A stretch of DNA of 64,000 bases. Source: Beroe ovata (Eukaryota > Ctenophora > Nuda > Beroida > Beroidae). Positions 33,105 through 45,425 of the stretch are shown in pieces. The DNA is taken from contig CAMPET010000005.1 of NCBI GenBank assembly GCA_946803715.1, forward strand, positions 274,164 to 338,163. The letters are read 5' to 3'. Each line of letters begins with the position of its first letter. The first letter of the stretch is position 1. The notes under the pieces are model-generated. The model saw only the letters and a list, made by a program, of their open reading frames with translations, made no database searches and was not told the origin of the DNA. The position numbers and the translations under genes are program-made.

Positions 33105-36100
33105 TCATTTCTCGTAACTCGAAATAACAGTCTTTATCAGATATTCACTGACTATCTTAACATCTCTCATGAATTTGATGTTTTTACCGGTATCGAATAT
33201 GGTTGATGACACGTTTCTAGTCATGTTCGTTGCCTCAACCCATTGCTGAAATTGGGATCATAGATTCAAATGACTTGAAACAATATATCATCATCAAATG
33301 AGCTTTCTCTACAACTCCCAGATCCACTCCAAACTTTGGAAATCGATAGAATCTATCAGTTTGCCAGAAGTTGGATTATAATCACAGATTGGAATACCTG
33401 TCTATTGAGCTGGGTAACCCCCGCGACATCGGACTGCACCACTTTGTTCCTCCTCTGAACATGTATCACAAGACAGTTTATCAGCTGAACACAACTCCTC
33501 ACCAACTCGTCTCTCTCAAAGTTCAGTACAAACGTGGGTAGTTGCCGTGCGAATGCCTTGACCACGCCCACTACCCCATCCCTCTGAGCGGAGGTGAGCG
33601 TTGTCTCGCGAGGGGCAACCTCCCTAAGGAGAAGCTGGCTCATCAGTCGGGTGTGCGTGGGGTTGAGAGGAGTTGCAACCTTTACAGCTCGTATCAGGGC
33701 AGTGAGGTATTCTTCTTCGGGCATGCCAAGTAGGGCGAGAGAGAGAATAGGATCGCAGTGATTAACTGATTGTAGCTGTTGTACACAACGTCTCATCAGA
33801 CATTTGAGATTTGTTCTGTTATCTGAGGTGGGTTCAGAACAACTGATTGTGGCAGGGGGATAAGTATACTGTGGAATATGCCACAGGGAAAAGATTAAAG
33901 ATACCGGCCCTGTTTCATCTCTGACTCTGAGTTCACCACTTACAAGCAGAACACACTTACAAGCAGAACACACTGCAATTCCTCTCTTCTCCTCACATCT
34001 GTAGTACACGGCACACACCACTCCCTCACAAGATGTCACGTGACAGGAAGCAGGGATCCCACTCCACGTGCCGTTGTCTTGACAACTGCGCGCCGCGTCT
34101 CCGAGCAATGTGTAACCATCGGCACAGGTGGTAACGATATGTGTTGCATTCACTGTCTGCGTACCGTTAGCGGCAGGGAATGGGGCCACAGTGGGACACT
34201 CTGAAATAGTGAGATCGTCAATTATGTGAGTCACCAATAGCACAGTATGACACGTGAAAAACACTATACACACGTGTACAGAACACGTTACACACGTACA
34301 GAACACGTTACACACGTGTACAAAACACGTGTACTACCTGCATGGCAGGTGGGGAAATCGTCGGTCGGTTTCTCCCATAGCGAATCAGGTCCGCAGGTCA
34401 GGGAGCTGTTTCCCAGTAGGAAGTAGCCGGTGTGACAGGTAAAGTGGGCTACTGCTGACACCATACCCTCTATATCTCCATTTTCCAGTGCCAGGGTGGG
34501 ACACTGCTTCCTGAGAGATGGGCCAATACACTTCTATTCTTGCACAAAGTAACACATACTGATTGTATATTGGGCGTCACTGACACTATCATAACTCTCT
34601 GGTTGTCACAGGACACTCAATTATATCATAGGTAGTACCTGCAGATCGCTATCCCGTCCACTAAAACACAAAACTTCTTCTTAGCACAAGAGAGTCGAGT
34701 ACAGTCTCTGGGGAGGCACTCTGGAATCACACTGTCCCATTGTCCATCAGGCAGACAATTCAATGTGCCAGGACCTGCGTCATTGTCAAACATCACCATA
34801 AATCATACCGTAAATCACGATACCACATAGCCACACACACTGCTTTCCCAATTTCAAAACAATCTGAAGCGTGATAACATACCGGTGAAGAAGTAATGAG
34901 TCTCATCACAGGTCACAGTAGCTGTGGTCGGTGATTGGTTCACCAAAGCGTTGGGAACTTCCACATGAGGACATCCTGCGAGATATTGGTACAAAATGGT
35001 AATTGATCACTGGTCAACACAATGAACCATCATAGCATGGGGGAACACGTCATGAAAAGGGTTTGGTAGGTGAGGAAATAGGAAGAGAATGTGTGGAGAA
35101 AAAGCAAGAAGGAGTCATTGAACACCCAAAAAGTGATAAATGTTGATAACAGAGAAAAAGATATGCCTCACTTTTCGAGCAGATTACTCCCAAAAGATCC
35201 TCGTGTGTCGCATTGTGGCAGTAGTAATCAGGCTGACACTGGTATGTGTCGCACGTGTGATAGACACATTCCCCAACTTCCGGTTCCCAACTGAGGTACG
35301 TGTTGAAACGTGAGATTAATTATGTCGGGGAATCGCAACCATATTACGCAAATTTCTACAGGAATAATCTTCCATTTTTGCCATAATCTTATCTGATACT
35401 TACATTCCCTCCGGCAGACATTCCAGAACAGCACTCTCTCCGTTATAGAACATTCTGTCTGGACACGTGAGTGTCACGTGTGTCCTGTTATGTGTCACAC
35501 TTCCCTCCTTCAGTGTGACATCGGGACACACTGCAATATGAGAGTGTAGATAGAGATAGGGAGGGATGGAAAGAAACGGAGAATTTGAGGAGGGGTCTCA
35601 AATGATCTGATGATTTTCATTAATGATATCGAAGTTCTCATTCGTCAATCGCTGTCAAAAACAGTAGAACTATTCACCATTATGGCACGTAGCAACATCT
35701 TGGCGTATCTCACAAAACTGGGATTCCTGACACTGTACATCCTCGCACAGTGGACACGTGTACATTCTGTAGTCGCGTTGCAAACTGTAACAAAAATGTG
35801 AGGAGTCACTCAGACATATCATAATCAATAGTCACCTCATCACGAGACAAACAGAATTCCATGAGATTTTGGGTCCATTTCATGAATTTCAGTGTCGCAA
35901 GGAATTAACAGATCCCCGGAGATCACCTCTCGGAACTCCACAGTTCTCCAGAGGAGCAGAGCATCGTGAGGAGGCACTCTCCATCTTCCTTGTCCGGGAA
36001 GCAGTCCAGTGAACACGAGCCATCACCTTCATTTATCTTCACTTCTCCCGTTGTACCCACTCTACCAGCCCTGGAGACGAGACACATTCTACAGAAATCC

Positions 36101-39100
36101 GTTACAAATGTAACACTGTTTCATTGTAACAGTGTTATACAAATGTAACCAAATGGTAACACTGTTACACAAATGTAACACTGTAACATTGTAACAGGTC
36201 TAAAGATGTTTGATGCAGATAGGAACAATGTTTAGTGTGAGTGAAAACCATAGGTATGGTGGGTCAAAGCCGGGTCGACTGAGGTGAGCCCAGCACGACA
36301 CTGGCGTGGGATGTGACGCGTGATCACACGTCACGCGTGGCTTGTGCGATACTGATGACGTCACGTGATGATAGAGTGGTAGAGTTTGTGTGCTGTTACA
36401 CGGGGATTGGATCTCAGCGTTCTCTACACAGATCGCCAAACCCTGACAAGTGTAACACTGTCACGAGATAATGATGGTCATGTGTGACCATGATGACACT
36501 ACTATACTGTGATGACACTCTACTATGAAAAGACGTTATAATGACATGACGTCCCGCCATGTCCAGCCTGCATGTCCAACCTGCATGTCGTGAACATTGT
36601 TATCGATTGAGTTATGGAATTGACAGCTTGTCCCGTTATTGATCAACACAGCACCATGACAATCATACGGGAAATTCTCTCTGAAATGATGCTGGATTTT
36701 GAGATTTACAAGGAGGTATTCATGAAAAAGGAGGAAATATTGGATAATTTATCATCGGACAATTGAATCACAATCATATCTTTGCTCGACAATGGTAACG
36801 TACTTGTCGTAGCACAAGCACGTCTTCACAACGTAGTTATTAGGACAGTGTGCTGTGTATGTCCGTCTCTCTAGTTGCCACAGACGCGAACTAACTAGTG
36901 GGGGACGAGACACTGCACAGACAGCTCCATCTTGCTTAGAGACACACCAAGGACCACTCATATCGTCCCATTCTCCTGTCTCCATGTCACATGTGACTAG
37001 GTCGTTGCCGAGCAAGCGGTAACCCTTGTCACATGACACATACACGTGTGTGTCATTGGATTTGGATGATTTGATGGAACCGTTGAGAGGCGGCGTGAAT
37101 TCTCCACATCCTGTGAGTGAGTGAGTGGGAGTGAGTGAGTATGTGTGTGAGTGTGTATGTGAGNAGTGTGTGTGTGTGTGTATGGAGTCGGGTTATGGGG
37201 AACTGTGCAAGACCTGAAAAGCAGAGAGGAACGTTGTGCAGTATTTTACATTTGAAGCCGGTGGAACAGTACGCGCTCACTGAATCACAGGTCGGCAAAC
37301 AGTACGGAGTCGGAGTCCATCTCCCATTGATACAGTCCGCCAATCCGCCCTCACCACCTAACAATTGGTAACAGTTTTATCCACAACGACAAGATATCTG
37401 ACAGTATGGTTGTATATATCATGTGCTGTATATCACGCGTTGAACATCACGCGTCACGTACCGTAAAACACGTGACTCTGATGACACGTGACATTGACTC
37501 TGTTGAGGTCAGCTTGAACCTCCACATCACCATTATCCACTGCTAGAACAGGACATTCCACACTGTTCACTGCCACCTCGTACACTTTGATTACACCCGT
37601 GTCACTGGATAGTCTCACTCTATCCCCCGCAGTGTTACACGGTACTCTGTGTTATAGTTGAGTGAGTGTGTGTGTGNGCTGTGTGTGTGTATGTGTGTGA
37701 CGTGTGTGTAGGTGAGTGAGTGAGTGAGTGAATGAATGAGTGAGGTGAGAAGCGTGAGATTGAGCAGTAAAGCATCGTTCAAATCCACTTTTCACCTGTA
37801 GATCTGATCTGTTTGTCGTGTTGCTATTCGTTTCTCCATTACTCCACAGTTACCAGCTAAATTATCCCCCAGATACACATCCACACGGACACCAGCCTCA
37901 GCTGACTTACACGACTTGAACTCCGAGATACTTGAAATGCATGGGTCAGTGGCATCATACCTGAGATGTTTCAAGGTACGTGTGTTAGCGTTTATTGAAA
38001 AATGTGAATCATGCATTTGGTCAGATCTGTGCAAGCAAAAGTGAAAGTACGTGTGTAGTAAGATATGTAACATCATGAAAACGACTTTAAATGCATAATT
38101 CTATGATAGGTACTATGATAGGGCTGCGGTAACAGCAGACACTGACCAATCATCAAAGAAGAGTGTGTAGATGACAACCTCGTTGATATACCTCACTTTA
38201 CTGATGATAATCTCAAACCACACTTCTGCTCCATCCATTGACTGGGCGCCTAAAGTACAGTGTACAGATGATGAGATACAGCAGTAAATTAAGTGAGATG
38301 GTGTGATCAGGCAAATGAGACGACTCTGAAAGTAACAGCAGCTGCATTTATGAGTTAGATACCTGCACAAGTTTCGAGGTTACCATCAATAGCTTTAGTG
38401 ACGTCACCACACCCACTAATTTGGTCTGGTTGATGGGCACCAGCACCTAGTTCGCTGTTATCTACGGAGTTATCCTCATTTTTTGGACCTGGGGGACACA
38501 AAAAGGAGATCAGCCTCACAACTATAATGAATCATGATTAGAAATTCACGTGTTTTGAGAAGCATTTGTCAGCTGTGAATTGATAAAGTCTGTGTAGATG
38601 AGTGCGTGATCCCATGATTTATGCCCAGCCGAAACACCCATGTACATTGTACAGGGATATAATGGGTGATATTATATCGGGGATCAAACGGAAGAGTTTG
38701 TACCATGTTCACAGAGTGGTCCCTCGTTCTCGTACAGGAATACACCACTCCCGATACACGTCACCTCTCTCTCGCCCGTGTTGAAATACAGTGGCTCACA
38801 CCCCACCTCCACCACACTCTTAAACACTGCTGGTAACGCACCCTGCGTGGCTGGTAACGCGTGTTCCCATCCACCGTCCAATGAGATGCAGTCTGAAATG
38901 ATGTCATCATAACTAAAGTCAGGTCATAAGCCTGCAATCTCCTCGATTGAAAATAATTAATTCCTCACCGAGAGCTGGTCTGGCATCCAAACCACGGATG
39001 GTGGTCATGAATATCCCCTGGTACAGGTCCATCCCCTCCTTACACAGCTTGACACTGCACAGCCTCACTTCCCCCTCCAACTCCGAGCAGAAGATGTGGA

Positions 39101-41067
39101 TGTAGCCGTCCAGCTGAGCCACCACCGCCGTCTGGTTCTCACCGCTCGCCACACAGGGCAACATGAGCTCCTCCTCATGGCACGAGCTCCGCACTGTGAC
39201 ATCGGTCCTGGTCCACTCCATCTCGAGTATGGGGGTGATATCCGTGCCCTGATCGTGTAGATTCAGGGAGATTCGACCGTACAGTCCTTCGTCATCCTCA
39301 GCTGCAGTGTCCTCAATCATCAATTCCATGGGATGGGAGTGGAGGTCGTAGCCTATGTAGTCATCCTCGTCTAGGGGTAGCCACACTGAGGGGGGAGAGA
39401 GTGGAGTCTAACACAGAGCTGGAGTTGCTACTAGCAACAACTGGAACAAATCACGGAATAGAGTCCCCGGCAACTTGCTTCCGTGATTTGTGTCTGATTT
39501 TGGTGAAGCATTGAGAGAGATTATGCAGTGTTGAGCTTATCATGCAACATCAACTCTATTTTAGAGTCAATTATAGTTTAGACCGAGACTGTTAAATATA
39601 CGGTGCCATGAGGTAAGTGTGGGCATTGTGAAGCGTTATACCTGGCAGACAATCACTGAGTGAGGTGGAACCCGGAGGGCAGGTGGACATAGGCGGACAC
39701 GGGGTACACTCCTGTGTAGAACCACCTGGACTGACGTAGTTCCGAGTACATTGATAGCAGATGTTATCGGTAGCGTTGAGGAAATACCCTCCGTCGCAGG
39801 AAAGTGCTGGGGATAATGGAACAGTGTGCAGTTTGTTGTACTCATAAGACGTAGATTTCAGATCCGAAGGAATATTTGAGCGACCTCATCGGGAAATCGA
39901 GGAAAATCCTAATTTATTCTCAGATTTGGGGCTCAAAGTCACGTGACCAGCTATAGCTCAGCCTAGTTTGCGATAAAATTTATGCATTACCAACCTATAC
40001 TAGAGACGATGATCTCGGAGATGCGTATTGCCCCTCCCACTTTACTCAGCACTGCTCTATCCCCCACAACATGACCACACGGTATCGTGTGTATCTGATC
40101 ACTCTGGGCAGTGAGGTGTGTGGTCTGCAGTACTCCACAATTGTGGACTAGCGTGTCGCCGTCATAGATGTCAATCTGGAGACCATCCTCCTCATCCTTA
40201 CACCCCTGGCATGGCTATTGGTCAACAACACAACTGTTGTTGTTATTATAGCGAGTTTGATCACAATATAGAGCAGAGAGCGGTTAACGATTCAAGAGGA
40301 ATCGGACAAAACAAACAGTACTTCGTCTAGAACTGACCTAGATATCGCAATTTTGCTGGGAAATATCCCACCTGGTAATTGGTCTCTGATTCCAAACACG
40401 GGTTGTCAGGGAAGTAGAACCAGTCCTGGTAGAAGAGAAGGTAGAGAACCACCTCGTGGACGAGGTACGGGTGTTCAAACTCCACGGTGAACTCCAGATT
40501 CTCATCGCCGGACGAGACGAGGGAGAAGGTGGAACAGTCCCTGTCCGTTGCCAGGTGGGCTCCGTGGTCCGGGAATGTGTCGGGTGTTTGCGAGGGGGAG
40601 AGAGGGCTTATCCCTCCCGATACGGTAGCCGGGACTGAGGGTGGGCCACGGTGACAAGCGGGGATACCAATAGGGGTTTCACCATCGGAAACAAGGGGGG
40701 GGGTTAAAACTGCACTACCTTAGAGGGATTGCAAGTGTGTCGGAAATATGTTATCGCTATCCAGCCCATTCAAGTGATACCGCCCCAAAATAAGAAAATA
40801 TAGGGTACGTGTGTTCAGGTGACTCTCATACTCTTACCCCATGAGCTGGGAGTGATGGAAGTCCTGTCGGAGCTGCAGGAGGGCGACTCAGCTCCGTAAC
40901 TATAGAAACCAGGGTCACACGCTACGCACAGGTTACTCCCAGCCGTGAGGTAGTGGTTGGGCGGACAGTTTTGAGCTGTGTGACAACAGTGAATCAGTGT
41001 TTTTAATATTAGGTTTGAGCAGACCTGGACAACACACACACACACACACAGACACAAACACACACAG

Positions 41068-41113
<46 letters not shown>

Positions 41114-44100
41114 ATACCGGATGAGACAACAACTACTTCCCGCACACGGATAACAGGATTCCTCAGGACGATATACCTCCCCACTCCGAGACACTCTGTC
41201 TCGTAGATCTGTCTAGATCGAGTGAGGTCGTGTGTGGTGAGTATCACACCACACTCCATAACCAGGGTCAAGTCAGTGTCGTACAGCTCGACGACAAGTC
41301 CTGACTCCTCATCCTTACAGCCCTGACGTGGTTTACACTTTTAGTAGTCAATGTTTACACTACAACCAAATGGAGTTGGATTTGTTCGACGTAAAAGTTG
41401 AGTGGAGCAATTTAGAAATCAAACACATTCCTCGTCATTGAATCCAACACAGGCCACGTTTTCAAACTACGACTCACCTTGTAGTTATCGACCGTCACCA
41501 AACAGGGGTCATCAGGATAGTAGAACCAATCAGTGTAGAACATGAGATGAACTACGACCTTATCAACATAGACACTCTCAGTCAAGTCTATCCTCAACCA
41601 CGCGTCATCAGACTCAATCAGGCAGAAAGTGGACAAGTCAGAGTCAATAGCGAGGTCAGGGTTATTATCCGGCAAGCCCTCGGGATGCTGTGTTGCAGAG
41701 ATTGTGCTCAACTTCCCAGATTGAGCATCCGGTGCTACGTGGGTTTGAAACTGTTATCGGTCACAGATAAAAGTGAAAGTTGCGCTGGAGTTTTGAGAGG
41801 CAGTTTTGACGCAAGAATTGTCATAATGTCATGAAGAATGAAATGAATTCTGAATAAGGGGAAGTTTACAACATACTCCATGGGCTCGGTGTTATGAGGG
41901 TCCTGTCGTCGACACATGCTGAGGAGACACCGCCATAACTGTACCGATGAGGTAGACAAGCAGTACAGAGATTCCCGGGTGTCTGCAGATAGTGGTTCCC
42001 ACTACAGTACTGCTCTGAATTTACACAGGTTTATTACGTCGCAAGTCGATTGTCAGATATCATATGGCAGTGGGTGGTCTAAAGACAATGATTTGCCGAG
42101 TTTCTTCTCACCCTGTGTAGTGATATAAAAAGCAATGATCCTCAGCACTCTATCGACAGTCGTATGTCTGATGACCACTTCTCTACCCTCCACGTCACAC
42201 GTGAGTCGATAAGTCTGGTCCTCCAGTGACTCCCCGTGAGTGGTTGTGATGTCTCCACAGGTACCAACCTCAGCACCATCCGAGTCCAGGATCACAACTT
42301 CTGCTCCGGATTCCTCATCCTTGCAACTCTGTGTGTGTGTGTGTGTGTCATGGTGAAACTGATGAGTAGTGAAGAGGGGTTCTATGCGAACGAGTCAGAT
42401 AAAGATGATAGGATTTATGGAGGTCGAAGGGACTCGAAGCATCAAGACTTTATTATTCCAGTGTTGAGAAATAGCTACCTGGAAGGCATCAGTTGAAATA
42501 AGACACGGATGATCAGGATAGTAAAACCAACTCTCTCTGAAAATGTAGCTCACAACAACTTGGTGGATGAAGAAGCTCCCACTAGCGATACGATAGGAGA
42601 ATGACGCAGGAACACCGTCCTGTGACTCTATCAGAACGATATCTGTCATATCATCATCGACAGCACTGCCTGCTGCCCCAGGGACAATGGTCGCAGTGAC
42701 GGAGGGAACATCAGAATCCTCTAACGCTTTATAGTCACTGACTGAGGGGTGAGATGGGGTCAGCTTAGCCTTCAATTTGATATCAGATACAATAACATTC
42801 ACTCAACAAATACTCAAAAACAAAGTCGCAAGCTAACAAGTAACAAGTATCTTTTATCCAATTAGGGCCCAGATCACATCCCATGGATATTATGACACTG
42901 ATCCCCTCCAAAAAACAATTAATTCATCAAATGAGTATCGTGATACTTACGCTCCCATGGTACAGGATGGACAGTGGACCGATCAGTGGAGCAAGTCTCG
43001 GAATGTCCGCCATAACCGTACTCTCCAGCCGGGCATTGGACACAGAAGTTATACGGCTTCCACAGATAGTAGTTACCCGTACAGTATGGTTCTGGTGATG
43101 ATAGTTTCCATGGTCACAATGACAGTTTCCATGGTAACAACACTACTACAATATCTAACAGTGGATTGTGATGATGAGTCGTATGGTGCGAACCTGTGGA
43201 GACTACGACCACTTCACTCAGTCGTATCACCCCGTCTGGGAGCGTGTTTATCAGTCTGAATGAAGACGCAGTCCCACTCATATCAAAAGAGTACGTTCTT
43301 TCCGTTTGCGTGGTTTGCGAGGTGAAATCGAACTCTGTAATTTGTTCCCATTCAGAATCTCCACTCGCCCGGTACTCTAATATCGTTCCACTCTCCTTAA
43401 CAAGGCATGCCTGCAAGCGAAGAGGTAAGCGAAGAATATGTCATCAAACTCATGTATTAGAAGCGATAAATCGCACAATCAGTAACCACCGTCTCCAGAA
43501 ATCAGCATATGAGGTTGTACTGGTTGTTGTTCACGAAACACCACCACTTACATTGTAATCGCTGAGAGAGTTGAAGCAGGTGCTCACGGGCTCGGGATCG
43601 TAGAACTTGGATGTAAAAAAGGGAAAGTGCAGCTCGATGTACGACACGTAGTGAGGGTCACCCATCTCGATCGTAATGACGGGTGCAATCTCCGACGGAT
43701 CTCGGGTTCGGGTGAATGTCGTGAGGTCTCCATCGGTCGCATATTCGACAGGGAAGTTGAAATCCGTGGGATAGAATGGCAGCGAGAGCTCGTCTGTGAT
43801 GAGTGTGTCGGAATTGCTCATCGACACGGTGACAGCCAACTTTATATCCGGGTCGGAAACTGAGTTCGGCACTGAGGGGACGAGGGGTGGGGAAGTGAGG
43901 GGTCTGGTTTATAGTGGGTATATCACGTGATTATAGTCAGTATGACACGTTATTCAATATGACGTGCTGCCAGTACTACCCATATCTTCCTCTACACAAA
44001 TAGAAGCATGTTGATCAGATTCCACTTACCCCATATTATATCAGGAGTGGTGGCACTACACTTGTAAATATGGGCGGCGAGACCCGTATCTGTATCACAA

Positions 44101-45388
44101 TCCCACCCAGTGCTACACTGGTAAACAGTAGCAGAGTATCCAGCTGAGCAGGGAGCACACAGACGAGTAAAGTACACCAGATAGTGGTCCACCGGGCAGT
44201 CCTGGGCTGTGTGTGTGGGAGGAGGGGGTCAGCATCAGGGTGAAAATAGGGGATATTTGTTTTGCACAACAGGGGGTCAACTATAAGTGTGAAAATAGGG
44301 GATATTTGAACTATTTGACGAAGTACATCACTCACGGTAGCTGAAGACTCGTAGGTCACAGATTGTGACAGTTTTGCCTGGATCTCCGAAGATAGTCACT
44401 GAATTCGCTTCTCCGTCACATGTCACGGTATACTTCTGGTCCTCCTTGAATAATTGAGGCCATTAAACCATTTTATAGAACAATTTTCAAAAAAAAACTA
44501 AAGAAATGGTTAAGAAAAGTTAAAATGAGCCTCAAGATGGTCGTGCGCACGCGCGACTTGTATGTCAAGGTAGATGTGAGATGGTATGGCGTTCACATCC
44601 AATTGTCCAGAAAACTAGCGATAGCAGTAAAATACGCGGGAACTATCCCGACTATCAAAAAGCCGGTAAGTAACTTACCCATGTTTCTCCAGCACCGTAA
44701 GTGATCGCGCCACATTCCTGCACATCAGTGCATGATCCTAGACCGTCACAGTTCTGTAATTTGACTGTGGCTTCGAACTCGTCTTCTATGCAGCCCTGAC
44801 AGTTATGAGCGAAATCTGAGCAACAAAGAGGACTGAATTTGATCAGAATTGAAAGGGCTCTTGTCACGCAACAATTCAACATTGGATTGATNTAGGCTCA
44901 AAGTTTCTTAGTTTCTTAATTATAGTTCAACGGGGTTTCTTAATTTTTCCAGGATTCTAGGCTAAGTTTCTTAAATTTTCGGAAATCCTAGGCTCAGTTT
45001 CTTATAGTGAGTTTCTTATAGAAAAAACTGAGCGTATCATGTGGGACTGATAGATTAATAGCAAGCTTATATTGGACCCACCTGATAGCTAGTAGTATCA
45101 GACCAGCAGTCACCATAATGCCAATCTTTATCCCCAGGCCAGCCAAGCCAGTAGAACTGATACAATTCTATCCTGTGTAAGAATACCGGTTCTTCAAACC
45201 CTACCCTGTAGGTGCCCTGATCTACCCCAGTATTCACTGATTGTGCACAAGTGGACACGTCTCCATCAATTGCACGGTCTTTACTGAGCGTGTGAACAGT
45301 GAGTTCATCCCGATACGACTCAGCGTCCGACATTGCTGTTTCCGAGATGAAACTGGTGACCTCGTCAAAATCAAACTCCGTATCTGAA

Positions 45389-45425
<37 letters not shown>

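Noticed and set aside
43196-43558. 120-residue plus-strand frame
   Set aside because: It is a shadow of the minus-strand discoidin-like exon of the mosaic gene.
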